This document shows, one piece after another, positions 1-11,250 of a DNA stretch of 64,000 nucleotides (its first letter is position 1; each line of letters opens with the position of its first letter). The stretch is from Symbiodinium natans (lineage: Eukaryota > Sar > Dinophyceae > Suessiales > Symbiodiniaceae). Both the position numbers and the translations under genes were made by a program. The DNA lies in the NCBI GenBank assembly GCA_905221605.1, contig CAJNDS010002457.1, forward strand, positions 310,001 to 374,000, given 5' to 3'. The notes below the pieces were generated by a model. It made no database searches. It saw nothing but the letters and a program-made list of their open reading frames with translations, and was not told where the DNA came from.

Positions 1-170
1 TAGGGTTTTGGGGGTGCTTACGGGGTCGAGTGGCGTAGAATTTTCAGGGCTCATGGGGGGTTAGAGCTCGGGGGGTTCGGTACCATGGCGCCCAGACGGC
101 ACAGCGCACCTTCCCAAACCTTGTGACCCCGAGCTGCGTCGGGCTCCGAATGATTGTTGTAATCTTCCTA

Positions 171-926
171 AACCCGAAACCCTAAACCCTAAACCCTAAA
201 CCCTAAACCCCAAACCCTAAACCCTAAACCCGAAACCCTAATCTTCTGGCTCTGGTATCCCAGAACGGTCTCAGGAGGTAGATGACGCGGCGCGGAAGGC
301 GCGTGGGTGCCCCCGCCGTGCCCGAACCCTAAACCCTAAACCCTAAACCCTAAACCCTAAACCCTAAACCCTACACCCTAAACCCCAGGGACTAGGAGAG
401 GCAGTTAGTTCCTGGATCTGCTTGGGGTGCCGTTTCCAGCTTGGCTGCCTTCAGGAGCAGCAGTTAGCGTTTGAACCCTAAACCCTAAACCCTAAACCCG
501 AAACCCTAAACCCTAAACCCTAAACCCTAAACCCTAAACCCTAAACCCTAAACCCTAAACCCTAAACCCTAAACACTAAAACCCTAAACCCTAAACCCTA
601 AACCCTAAACCCTAAACCCTAAACCCTAAACCCTAAACCCTAAACCCTAAACCCTAAACCCTAAACCCTAAACCCTACACCGACTGTGGGTATGGAGAAT
701 CTGCGTCAGCATGCCCAAGACCTAGGCCTAGGTAACACCATGACCTCAGAGCCCCAATGCTACCTTCCCAATGAATCCCTAAACCCTAAACCCTAAACCC
801 TAAACCCTAAACCTTAAACCCTACGCCCTAAACCCTAAACCCTAAACCCTAAACCCTAAACCCTAAACCCTAAACCCTAAACCCTAAACCCTAAACCCTA
901 AACCCTAAACCCTAAACCCTAAACCT
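171..926 (-). repeat. Telomere-like arrays with unique inserts
   Basis: CCCTAAA tracts at 173-241, 325-386, 474-676 and 776-926 separated by 80-110 bp of unique sequence, with single-base variants scattered inside. Not a chromosome end: sequence continues on both sides. Confidence 0.9.
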
Positions 927-1660
927 CGTACGAAGGTCTTAAGGCATACTGGAATTCGTGCTTTGATTGAAGGGGTATTGAAGATTGGGGATCTTCGGCA
1001 ACGAGCTCGCTTGTTGAAGTTCGTGGAAACACGTGCGCTGCACCTGTGCAGGCACTGAACTCTCTAATGGGTGTCCCGGACCAGAGCAGCAACAGCTACG
1101 TGCACCTTGGCGTCACACATAAATCCCTTAACCCCTGAACCCAAAACCCAAGCAAATCCCTTATTCCAGGTACTTCTAGAATGTGCATGGCTTGTGTGAG
1201 CGGGAGGCTTAAGCGCAAGCCCTTAATCCCCTTCAGGACGTTCTGTAGCATCGCGAGATACACAAATGATGGGTGTGTACTGTTGTGATCATCCTGGTTC
1301 CAGCTAATTACGGCGACGACCCTTGCAATGTTGCTTTTTGTCACAAACATCCTGGTCGTTCGGAGAGCGCCGCGTATGCCAGTGTGAGAGTCGAAGATTC
1401 CGCTTCTACTTGGGGACTTTGTGCAGACATGACAGCATTTGTATGTGTAAATAGAAGGCTGTCTTGAATGAATGTATATATACACGTATGTATGTATGTA
1501 TGTATGTATGGATGTATGGATGTATGTATGGATGTATGTATACAAACATACCTGTAGATGGGCGAGTTCCGTCCCTAGCATTCTTCTTCTAGTTGTTTTG
1601 CATGGAGAAGTCTCAAGACTCGGATGACGCCTCTCGAGGCCTTCTATGAGCAGTGATTTA
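927..1660. other. Unique sequence, no supported gene
   Basis: Contains a (TATG)n run at 1480-1545; the open frames over it are low complexity. Confidence 0.6.
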
Positions 1661-1841
1661 GGCCCTTAATATGGTCCCTTACCTCCTTTAAAGGGTCCTG
1701 ATGTATGGGCCCTTGGGTTGTGTAGGGTATAAACCCTAAACCCTAAACTCTAAACCCTAAACCCTAAACCCCAAACCCTAAAGTCTAAACCCTAAACCCG
1801 TTTTTAAAGGGCCCTTATGCTAAGGGACCTTGCAACTAGTC
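1661..1841. mobile_element. Family G element with telomere tract
   Basis: TGGTCCCTTACCTCCTTTAA … GTGTAGGGTAT, CCCTAAA repeats 1732-1799, TTTTTAAAGGGCCCTTATGC then TAAGGGACC. Confidence 0.78.
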
Positions 1842-1932
1842 TTAGAGGCCCGTCGGCCTGCACGTGGCAGCGCAGCAGCTCCTCGCAGACCCATCCAGCA
1901 CCGGACCTCTGCAACTTGGCCTTCGACTTTTA

Positions 1933-2160
1933 GGTTTAGGGTTCAGGGTTTAGGGTTTAGGGTTTAGGGTTTAGGGTTTAGGGTAGTTTAGCGTTTACGG
2001 AAAACACGGGGCCCCAAATATATTCCCCCAAAGAGTAGGAGTAGGATGCCTTTCTCATAAGGACCCCAATAAGGCACCCCCCAATTCCGGAAACCCCCCA
2101 CTTTGCAGCCCTTGTGCCTGGGATGCTCTTCTCCTTTCAGGGTTTAGGGTTTAGGGTTTT
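1933..2160 (+). repeat. Two short TTTAGGG tracts
   Basis: 1933-1984 and 2139-2160, flanking about 155 bp without a recognisable exon. Confidence 0.8.
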
Positions 2161-2326
2161 CTAAGGGCTCTGGAGCCACAGGTGCTCAATACTTTAGCAA
2201 GGTGCTGTATCTACGCTGTTGACTCGATCGTGATCACGGGAACATCTGAAACCCTAAGCCCTATGCCCTTGATGTGATTTCACCGGCTTTGTGTGCGGCA
2301 TACCACCCCATAACTTCATACTTGGA

Positions 2327-2414
2327 GGTTCGTGGGTAGTTATGAGTAGAGTTATGTGTGCCTCACATAAGTTTGTAACCAGTTACAGCTATGCCGGCCC
2401 TACGCATGAACCTC
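2327..2414. mobile_element. Family C element
   Basis: CTTGGAGGTTCGTGGGTAGT … CCTACGCATGAACCTCC. Confidence 0.65.
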
Positions 2415-2550
2415 CTTCTGCTGGGATAGCGTCGAGGACGAGGACTGATCTGAGTGTCTTCTCGCAATCGGACAGTTGCCTGGCCTTCCTAAACGTCGAA
2501 CATCCACACGTAGCGCTGATGCAAAGGCACGGCGGAAGATACTCCAAACC

Positions 2551-2811
2551 CTAAGCCCTAAACCCTAAACCCTAAACCCTAAACCCTGAACCCTGAACCC
2601 TGAACCCCAATATGCCGTGAACATTTTGTGGGCTTCCAGCTGAGGTACCCGGGAGCGGCAGGGTACCCACCGGACCTGACGCCTGAAGGCCTTGCGCCAG
2701 CATCCAGCACCCCCCCGAAGTCTGCAAGTCTGTCCTTGGAGTGCAGTGCTTGGTGTCGTGGGGTATGTAGGGTTTAGGGTTTAGGGTTTAGGGTTCAGGG
2801 TTCAGGGTTTA
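2551..2811. repeat. CCCTAAA tract, unique block, TTTAGGG tract
   Basis: 2551-2608 (with CCCTGAA variants) and 2767-2811 face each other across about 160 bp, the arrangement of a linear molecule capped at both ends. Confidence 0.75.
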
Positions 2812-3182
2812 GCGGTCTCCTTGGAAGGTTGGGTGGACTGCGCGATGGGGGCGTGGCAGACCACACTGATGCAGGCCTGAACAGCCTTACAATGCTAGCT
2901 GTCAAGAGAGGACTCGGAGGTTCGGGTGAATCAGGCGTCCGCTGACAGTCGGACTGCGATGCTTCTAGGTGAGCTCCTTTCGTCGTTCATTACCCTTCGC
3001 GTGACCAGTATGAATGTATTTGCCCTTATTGTTTCAGTTACCGTTATCAGTGCATTGCCATTGAAGTTGTCATTGTTGCCATCAGCAATATTTTTTCAAT
3101 ACCATCGTCATTAGGTTGGTGCTTTTGTTATTTTCTTGCGGCTTCTAATTGCTGTGATACTACTACGACTTCTATTTGTATT

Positions 3183-3640
3183 GCCGCCACCACCATCACC
3201 ACCACGACCACCACCACCACCACCACGACGACCACCACGACCACCACGACTACCACGACCACCACGACCACCACGACCACCACGACCACCACGACCACCA
3301 CGACCACCACGACCACCACGACCACGACCACCACGACCACGACGACCACGACGACCACGACGACCACGACGACCACGACGACCACGACGACCACAACGAC
3401 CACGACGACCACGACGACCACGACCGCGACGACCGCTAGCACCACTAGCACCACGACCGCCACTACCACCACTACCACCACTACCACCACTACCACCACT
3501 GCCACCACTACCACCACTGCCACCACTACCACCACTACCACCACGACCACCGCGACCACTACCACCACTGCCACGACTGCCACCACCACTGCCACCACTA
3601 CCACCACTGCCACTACTGCCACCACTACCACTACTACACC
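3183..3640. repeat. CCACCACGA-type imperfect microsatellite
   Basis: About 450 bp of ACC/ACG/ACT trinucleotides with shifting 9-bp registers; open in several frames on both strands for that reason only. Confidence 0.9.
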
Positions 3641-3840
3641 ACTGCTACTTCTGGTCACAGTGACTACGTACCCACCTCCAGGATGGCGCTTTCGATTTCC
3701 CCGGCTACTTTGAGCCAGACTGGTCGCTGATATCACAAACGTGGGAGTATGCTTCGGAGGAAGCCCCGCCCCGTGGCACCTGTTTGGGGGGGGTTGTGTC
3801 TGACTGGTGGTTGAGGGCTCTTTGGGCAGTGTATAGTGTT

Positions 3841-3844
3841 GAGA

Positions 3845-3885
<41 letters not shown>
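3841..3885. repeat. GA microsatellite
   Basis: (GA)n run within unassigned sequence 3640-4020. Confidence 0.85.
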
Positions 3886-3886
<1 letters not shown>

Positions 3887-4022
3887 TGACGCCGCCTGCC
3901 GGGCCTTTGAAAGGTGCTCAGGGAGAGTTTCGGGCTTCAGGGCTCGGACGTAAGAGAGCCCTTCGGGTGCCCGATGTGGCAGTCCTAGACATCAACAACC
4001 TCAGAACTCTTAGAACTGCCTG

Positions 4023-4147
4023 AAAGCCTAAACCCCAAACCCTAAGCCCCTAAGCCCCTAAGCCCCTAAACCCCTAAACCCCTAAACCCCTAAACCCCTA
4101 AACCCCTAAACCCCTAAACCCCTAAACCCCTAAACCCCTAAACCCCG
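4023..4147 (-). repeat. 8-mer telomere variant array
   Basis: CCCCTAAA repeated about 13 times after CCCCTAAG units: one extra C per unit, uniform across the array. Confidence 0.9.
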
Positions 4148-4243
4148 AAGCCCTCCCACCCGCAAGTCCAAACGATGTGACAGGCTTGGGTTTCGATCCT
4201 GATTTTTGAGCTTAGAGCGTGAAAGCTCAGAAACAACCCACAT

Positions 4244-4364
4244 CTTAGTATTTGCCTAAGATCCCACCACAAACTTCTTCCTTATCAGGGTACTACAGGG
4301 ATGATGATCTTTGAGGTTTTTGGGTTCTTAAGCAAGTAGTGTCTGGGGATTCTTAAGCAAGTAG
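4244..4364. mobile_element. Family K element
   Basis: Left end TTAGTATTTGCCTAAGATC (degraded), core AACTTCTTCCTTATCAGGG, right end GGGTTCTTAAGCAAGTAG, with GATTCTTAAGCAAGTAG repeated once more. Confidence 0.65.
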
Positions 4365-4689
4365 CAGGATTTTGAAGCCGTACTTGGAGAATCATGGGCG
4401 GAGGCTCTGATGGGCCATGGGTAGTCAGATGTAGGGTTATATAGAATTACCATCACCTCCTCCTCCTCACCGCAGGCGCCCTACTTATGATGATATGAAC
4501 TAAAAAGGTTTTAGGGTTAAAGGGTTTAGGGTAAGGATCTTCCGTGAGACAAAATTGGAGTTTTTAGGGCCCTCAGCCCTTACCCACTTGCCCCTACAAG
4601 GCCGGCTGCCGCCTCCATGCCCACAGCGATGCAGGGCATCCAGGCAGTTCCGCCCCTCGTCAGATTTGTGGACTATGAACCCTGTGATC

Positions 4690-5120
4690 TCCCAAGCCCT
4701 AGGGTTTAGGGCTTAAACCCTCAACCCTCAACCCTAAACCCTGAACCCTAAACCCTAAACCGTAAACCCTAAACCCCAGCAGTTGCCCCGTGGAGCTTTG
4801 CTAGACGGGTGAAAAAACCCTAAGCCCTAAACCCCAAACCCCAAACCCTCCTCCGAGAGTGAGCGTCGAAACCCAGGTTTCAGGTCTGGCAGATGCATTT
4901 GGCGGGACAGCTTTCCGGACTCGGCTTCCTGATCGATCCGAGCCAGGCCCTGCGGCTCGGGGTTTAGGGCAGTTTAGGGTTAGGGTTTAGGATTTAGGGT
5001 TTAGGGTTTAGGGTCAGGGTTTAGGGTTTAGGGTAACTTTCCGGCCAGGACATCATAGCCCGGATGCAAAAAGGGCTTGGGGTTTAGGGTTTAGGGTTCA
5101 GGGCTCAGGGTTTAGGGTTT
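4690..5120. repeat. Mixed telomere-variant segment
   Basis: CCCTAAA at 4709-4778 and 4816-4849, TTTAGGG at 4958-5030 and 5079-5120. The GGCC…CCCGGATGCAAAAAGG unit lies between tracts at 5041-5074. Confidence 0.8.
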
Positions 5121-5280
5121 CTGGCCATCGTTGCGAGCCCAGATGCAGAAGGCTTTTGGGTTTAGCTCAGATGCGGGGTATCTCGCCCCCCTCATTGTCA
5201 TTTTTTTGGCAATCCAGTGGAAGACGAACTGTTCGCCTCTAAACCCTAGTCCCTAAATCGTAAACCACTCGAACTGAAAC

Positions 5281-5792
5281 CCTGAAGTAAAACCCTAAAC
5301 CCTAAACCCTAAACCCTAAACCCTAAACCCTAAACCCTAAACCCTAAACCCTAAACCCTAAACCCTAAACCCTAAACCCTAAACCCTAAACCCTAAACCC
5401 TAAGGAAGGCATGGGCCTTTTGTGACCCCCCAGATTCGACCCTTGGCTTTGCAGGCGTCTGGAGGTGCCTTGGCTTGTGGAGCTTGCTTGGGTTGAGGGT
5501 TCAGGGTTCAGGGTTCAGGGTTTAGGGTTTAGGGTTTAGGGTTTAGGGTTTAGGGTTTAGGGTTTCGGGTTCAGGGTTGAGGCTTAGGGCTTAGAGTTTA
5601 GGGTTCGAATTGGTTGGGGTTGAGGATTTGAGGTTGGCTTCTGGGCTTTTTGGGGCAGGAGTTCTATAAAGCTTGGACTGGGAAGGCTTCGGAATCTTGA
5701 GCCTGAGAGCTCCCACATCCCCCCCCCCTTTTAGGGTTTAGGGTTTAGGTTTAGGGTTTAGGGTTTAGGGTTTAGGGTTTAGGGTTTAGGGT
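5281..5792. repeat. CCCTAAA array then TTTAGGG arrays
   Basis: CCCTAAA 5290-5403; TTTAGGG/TTCAGGG 5490-5606 and 5731-5792. Confidence 0.85.
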
Positions 5793-6044
5793 CCGCACGG
5801 AACCTGTGATCTCACTTTGGCAAGTCTCCGAACGCCGAGCTGAGTATCGCAAAAGCACCCTAAACCCTAAGCCCCAACCCTCACCCCTAAACCCTCAACC
5901 CTGCACCCGAACCGGGGCACTGGGAGTGTGCAACAGACGTGCACATCGACCAGAGTTGAGGCATCTGGCAGGCGCGCTTTCATGGGTTCGGCTTGGAACA
6001 AAGATGCGGCGCATTCTCAGCCTGCTGGGGTTTAAGGATGTTTA

Positions 6045-7080
6045 GGGCTTAGGGTTGTAGAAACGCGTTGTCGGACAATCTCTTTCGCATCCTTAGCCAG
6101 GCAAGGGTCGCATGCGCATGTGGTACTGGGCTGACGAAGGTGCTCGTTTCGCGAATTGAGCCCGTGCACGGCTCCGTGCAAGCCTCCTCCGTCTACGGCT
6201 AATGAGATGTGGCAGGGCCTCCTCACCCGCGTCGGGGAGTTTGACCGCGAGCAGCTGTTTTGGCACAGCATTCTCCTTCCATGACTTATTGCTGTTTGTT
6301 TCAGGTCCTCTTAGTCCTCTTCTGCTCAAGTATCGGAGGCCCTGCCGTAGGATGTGAATACCCACTACTCCATAGGGCTGCAACAGGGCTTCCTTTCTCG
6401 TGCTGCGGGCATTGGTTCCATTCTTTGCATGCTCTATCAGTTCCGTCTGATATGGCAGGTGCCGTAAAATTGGGGCAACCTTTTCACGCTACGCGACCCG
6501 TCTGCACCCTGCCATGTGAGGCAACCCAAGACGGAGATCGCGGATGGGACCGTGTTGTTAGAAAAGGCACTGACTGATGCGCCATCATCCCCTTTTGGGG
6601 AGGCTCATGCACAGACCAGGCACCCCAAATGTGAAAGTGGCAATACCAGTGAAACAAGCTGGGGGGGGGGGGGGGGAACGGTGGGCCCCAAATGGTGGGG
6701 GCGTAAATGCCCCTGGCTAGGGGGGGGGGGGGGGGGTACCTCTACGCTCCCCATGCCCCCATGGCCCAGGCCTCGGCGGATTGTAGCACGGGCCCTATGC
6801 GCCCTGGTACTTAAGGCCCCAAAGGGGGCTCTAAGTTAGAAAGCTGGCCGTCTGATTCTATGCCGCTGCCAGGCCCTTCCTTATGCTGCATTCCTTATGT
6901 TGCATTGGTTGTGCTCGCAGCGAGAAGGATGGCCACAAGCAGGTGAGACAGATCCTGCATGGCCCGCAAGAGTAGCCGAAACCATTCTTACTTGGCAGTT
7001 CCAGGGTAGCTGCAACCTGAGGTTGTAGGGGCTCAACGTTACTACTTTGAACCTTACATAAACCCCAAACCCTTAACTTA
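6045..7080. other. Longest stretch near the left side with few telomere repeats
   Basis: Holds a short coding-like frame (LLTRVGEFDREQLFWHSILL, 6208-6282, ends TGA) and two G16 runs (6661, 6721). No gene assembled. Confidence 0.4.
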
Positions 7081-7308
7081 ACCGTAGACTGTAAACTGTA
7101 AACCCTAAACCCTAACCCCGCTTGCAAATTTCCTTGCTTCAAAGAGAGCGGCATGGTGCGACGCCGGGGCTGTGCAGGATTTATATGCTAGTGTACAGGT
7201 GTGGGCTTGGGAAGGGGGGCTCGCCTCCGCCGGAGTCCCTCTGCGCCAACGATCTTCAGCCCTAAATCCTAAACCCTAAACCCTGAGCCCTAAGTTTAGG
7301 GTTTAGGG

Positions 7309-7389
7309 TAATGAGGGAATTAGGGCCCTACATATACCCTTTAAGGGATTATATAGAGTACCTCATACCCTCATTCCCTGCTAAGAACG
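7309..7389. mobile_element. Family B element, left end lost
   Basis: AATGAGGGAATTAGGGCCCT … CTCATTCCCTGCTAAGAAC; TTTAGGG repeat abuts the truncated left arm. Confidence 0.75.
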
Positions 7390-7393
7390 CCCC

Positions 7394-7503
7394 TAAACCC
7401 TAAACCCTAAACCCTAAACCCTGAACCCTAAACCCTAAACCCTAAACCCTGAACCCCAAACCCTAAACCTAAACCCTAAACCCTAACCCTAAACCCTAAA
7501 CCC
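7394..7503 (-). repeat. CCCTAAA array
   Basis: Directly right of a family B element, with occasional 6-mer CCTAAA units. Confidence 0.85.
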
Positions 7504-7710
7504 TTCCCTAAGAACAAGAAGGTTTGGGCATGGAAGAGATCCCAGGGATCTCCCTCGAACCTTGCAAGGCGAAGGTTGCTTGGAGCACCTGGGTTTCAAG
7601 GATTTTTTAGGGTTTAGGGTTTTTCGGGTTTTTTTAGTTTTGTTTTTGGTTTTTTTAAGTTTTTGTTTTGGGTTCTTCATCTTTAGCCCGCTCATCTTTA
7701 GATCGTCAGC

Positions 7711-7737
7711 CCCCCCCCCCCCCCCCCCCCCCCCCCA
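7711..7737. repeat. C27 homopolymer
   Basis: Uninterrupted cytosines; similar runs at 12609-12639, 31141-31157, 38017-38031 and 62959-62982. Confidence 0.9.
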
Positions 7738-7837
7738 CCTTGCCTTGAATCGCATTGCCGATGCTGCCTCGCTTTCGAGTCGAGTCACATCAGCCGGGGC
7801 CACTGGTTTCTGAAAGAAGGGTCCCCTTCAAGGCAGC

Positions 7838-8026
7838 CCTAAACCCTCTAAACCCTCTAAACCCTCTAAACCCTCTAAACCCTCTAAACCCTCTAAACCC
7901 TCTAAACCCTCTAAACCCTCTAAACCCTCTAAACCCTCTAAACCCTCTAAACCCTCTAAACCCTCTAAATCCTCTAAATCCTCTAAACCCTCTAAACCCT
8001 CTAAACCCTCTAAACCCTAAACCCCA
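7838..8026 (-). repeat. 9-mer telomere variant array
   Basis: CCCTCTAAA about 20 times, two units with T for C. The period is divisible by three, so a Leu-Asn-Pro frame stays open, unlike the heptamer arrays, which stop in every frame. Confidence 0.9.
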
Positions 8027-8168
8027 AAGAAGGGTCCTCTTTAAGTCAGCAACTTTTCGTGGAAGCTCCAGTCCCTTCCAACGGAAGGCTTGGAAGTTTG
8101 TCCGATATGAGAAGCTCTACAGGGCCTTTTAGCAACAGCTTGCAACGAACATGAAGCCGATCCCTCGG

Positions 8169-8612
8169 GTTTAGGGTTTAGGGTTTAGGGTTTAGGGTTT
8201 AGGGTTTAGGGTTTAGGGTTTAGGGTTCAGAGAGAAGGGCTCAGAAGCTCGGAAATGGCTTGTAAAAGGGGACCCTCACTCCGGGAAGCCTCCTCGCTGG
8301 CGCAGCGGGCTCTAAGCGTGGACAAAAGACAAGGCGGCCGTACGATTATATCATTTTTTCACTATAGTACTATATTACTATTCATATTTCTATATTACTT
8401 CACTAGCATAATCTTACATTTCTGTATTCGTATATTAAGAAATCCGATCGGCTCAGCTGTGGGACAAGTCGGGTTCAGGTTTGTCATTGGGGAGGTTTTG
8501 GTGGGGTGGGGCCTCGGGCAGTGGTGCAAACAGATGCAAAGATCATCTCACGGAAGCCAGTTTAGGGTTTCGGGTTTAGGGTTTAGGGTTTAGGGTTTCG
8601 AGGGTTTCGGGT
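8169..8612 (+). repeat. TTTAGGG tracts with A/T-rich unique block
   Basis: 8169-8229 and 8563-8612; between them an A/T-rich stretch at 8341-8450 with no element ends recognised. Confidence 0.75.
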
Positions 8613-9265
8613 TAGGGTGCCAGGTTTGCACCCGCGCTTGGTGGACATTCTCCGCGGGCGCGGGCCTCAAGCTGCTTGGGTTGGCGCTGCTTTTCGCCTC
8701 TATATCCCCCTTTGGGAATTAGTTTGTTTATTTATTTTTTTCATTTTTATTTCTTTTTTGTTTCTATACAACCCGGGAGGATATTCAAGATACTATTTTT
8801 TTTAAGGTTCTAAGGGGAGTATAGGTTTGTCGTTGTCCAGGCGCACACAGGTCCTGCGCATCGTGTACATCAGTGCTGGCCTCGGACAGCCGAAGTGTCA
8901 CGAGTGATGTGTGCAGGCATGTGCTGACGCGGGGCTGCGCAGCACGTTCTTGCAGTTGCAGCTCTGGGGGGGGGGACGGCATGATGCGGAGCCGTGCCCA
9001 AGACGGCCCGAGGCTGCAATGTGGAGAGCATGGCAGAGGCGGGCTAGTAGCTAGCTAGTCTTGAGCTTTCTTCTGGCTGTGGTCCCCACAACCATGGCCT
9101 TGAGCAGGACGTGGCAAAGCTTGGTTCCTCGACAGAGGATGGATGGGCATGGATGGGCATGGGGGCGGGATGGCTGGAATTTGATGGTGGAGGGTGCTCT
9201 AGCGCATCAGACTGCTCGCTCAAAAGTGTGGCATGCCTGTGGTGAGATGGGACAGGTTATTTACA

Positions 9266-9378
9266 CTACTCGTTGCTTAAGAACAGCACCCCCTAATTTT
9301 CATACGCTTCCTTGTCAGGGCAATATAGGGATTATTGTCGCCTATGTTTTTTTTGGGGGGTTCTTAAGCAAGTAGTAG
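9266..9378. mobile_element. Family K element, intact
   Basis: CTACTCGTTGCTTAAGAAC and GTTCTTAAGCAAGTAGTAG are inverted repeats; TTACA/GTACA flank it. Confidence 0.78.
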
Positions 9379-9950
9379 TACATTAGTTAGGAGGAGGCGG
9401 ACGATTTCATTCCTGTGCGGACCGTGGCGGTGGACTCCTTCCCGCAGACTGTGCACGTCGAGGCCTTGCTTTTCGGCAGGTCCGGGCTTAGGATTTGGGA
9501 TCTAGGGTTTAGGGTTTAGGACTAGGATTTAGGGTTTAGGGTCCTTGAGCTTGGGAGACGAGCCCTCATGTGCCGACCACGTCGAGCTCACGGTAAACGG
9601 GCCGACTTCTCAGGGCCAGGCCTTCGGTAGACTCGTCAAGCCCCAGCAGCAGGCGGCAGGCCTTCTGAGAACTGCGAAGCCAATCACCTTCATGAAAAAG
9701 TATCGTGTTTATTGAAATTGTTTAAATCATTTTATATTATTTTAATTCATCAAGTTACTTAATGTATTCAATTTATGTTATCTGAGTTATTGCTCTTGCT
9801 ACTGTTACTTGTAGAAGTTTGTTGTTACTCGTTGTTTGCCACTGTCATTGTGGTTTCGGTGACGCGCGCACTGTTTCGAGTTGGAGGCCATACAGCTTCT
9901 GGAGCGGGCCTCTATCGTTGAGGATCCGCGGAAGAGGCCTGGAGGAAAGC
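9379..9950. other. Unique sequence, no supported gene
   Basis: Short TTTAGGG tract 9500-9542 and an A/T-rich segment 9700-9800. Exon-like codons QLLERASIVEDPRKRPGG at 9889-9945 are only suggestive. Confidence 0.4.
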
Positions 9951-10099
9951 CCAAACCCTAAACCCTAAACCCTAAACCCTAAACCCTAAACCCTTGGGCG
10001 TCGGCTTGATTTTGCTTCTTAACTTTGCCAGCCAGTGTTTCACAGTTCGTATGTTCTTTTTGATGCGGGTGCTTCTGATTTATTCCCATGCGTTGCCAG

Positions 10100-10205
10100 A
10101 CTTTTCACGAGGCAAGCAGCCGAGAACGCGCCGCCGGCCGAGGAGGACGCTGTGGAGGAGGCAGAAGCCGCGGAGACCACAGCGGCGGAGGGGCCGGAGG
10201 CGTAA
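10100..10205 (+). CDS. C-terminal exon with acidic Ala/Glu-rich tail
   Basis: After a TTGCCAG acceptor the frame reads LFTRQAAENAPPAEEDAVEE … and ends GPEA with TAA at 10203. The strong Ala/Glu bias with third-position G/C looks coding. The remainder of the gene is not identified. Confidence 0.5.
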
Positions 10206-10941
10206 AAGATGTGACCTCTCTCGTGAGAGAGAGACTCAGAGAGAGGCCTTCGGGGCGGCCCTCCTCCTTCGGGAGAGGGGGGCCATGAGCGCAGAAGGAA
10301 GGAAAGAACGTCAGAGAGAGAGAGGGGGAGGGAGAGAGAGAGGCAGAGAGACAGAGAGAGAGAGAGAGAAACCCTACACCCTTATCCCTGTTTACCCTAT
10401 CCCCTCGGCCCTGTCCACTCGGCAGCTAGCTCTCCACCCAGCTGTTCGTTTGCTACGGGGTCGTACCTCCGAAGAGGGTGCAGGCTGCGGATTCGGAAAG
10501 GAACAGACGGCCGATCCTGTCATTTAACACAAATTGAAGCAAACGACGGAAAGCTGAAGAGGTCCCAAAAGCCACTTTGTTTCAACTGCTCCTTGCCTGC
10601 GCCAGCTGCAACAGTGGCTCGGGGGGGTGTCTCGGGCACCGGGGGCGGTGGCGCAAATCCCACCGCGGCCGGGCCGGCCGCCTCTGCGCAAAGCATGGCC
10701 ACGACGGCGGGAATGTGTCCCGGCTGGCATTTCCGGCCTGCGCTCTGTACTGCTGTAGTGTGGTGACACCCTCCCGAAGTCATGAAGAGTGCAAAACGAA
10801 TCGTGGAGACCGGTGCAGGGAGTGACGGCCATGGCTTGGGTCAAAGCTTTGCCCGACATTGAGAACCTTGACTCTGTAAACGGCCTAGATGCTCCTTAAC
10901 TGAGCCTAGAACACCAACCCAACACCCCAAACCTCCCAAAG
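10206..10941. other. GA-rich run and unassigned sequence
   Basis: GA microsatellite 10217-10370, then G/C-rich sequence with overlapping open frames on both strands and no family match. Confidence 0.4.
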
Positions 10942-11036
10942 GTCGCCTGAGCGGCAGAGCCAGCATGAGAAGATCCTCCGTGCCTTTCGCTCGGCGCTGC
11001 CGGAGTCGGGGGAGTGGACCGAGAAGCAGGTGGCTG
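10942..11036 (+). CDS. Exon, unknown protein
   Basis: CCCAAAG|G acceptor, frame PERQSQHEKILRAFRSALPE then SGEWTEKQVAG, donor G|GTGTAGGG. The donor GT is followed directly by TTTAGGG repeats, so the intron starts as telomere-like sequence. Confidence 0.55.
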
Positions 11037-11038
11037 GT

Positions 11039-11250
11039 GTAGGGTTTAGGGTTTAGGGTTTAGGGTTTAGGGTTTAGGGTTTGGGGTTTGAGGTTTGGGG
11101 TTTAGGGGGAGGAGGGGGGTTGAGTGTAAGCTTCAGGGTCCAGGGCGTGGAGTTTGGGGGTTAGGGCTTAGGGTTTAGGGCTTAGGGTTTAGGGTTTAGG
11201 GTTTAGGGTTTAGGGCTTAGGGTTTAGGGTTTAGGGCTTAGGGTTTGGGG
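11039..11250 (+). repeat. TTTAGGG array inside an intron
   Basis: Starts two bases after a GT donor (11037). Includes GGGCTTA variant units from 11161. Confidence 0.8.

Noticed and set aside
171-926. Native chromosome end at the left of the window
   Set aside because: The arrays are interrupted by unique sequence, continue into genes and look like the dozens of internal tracts; nothing shows a terminus.
3128-3736. Long open frames with poly-Val, His/Asp or Pro/Arg
   Set aside because: All are frames of one ACC/ACG trinucleotide microsatellite, open on both strands; no non-repetitive coding sequence supports them.
7755-8132. Open frame encoding Leu-Asn-Pro repeats
   Set aside because: Arises because a 9-bp repeat has no stop in that register; the flanks show no coding character.
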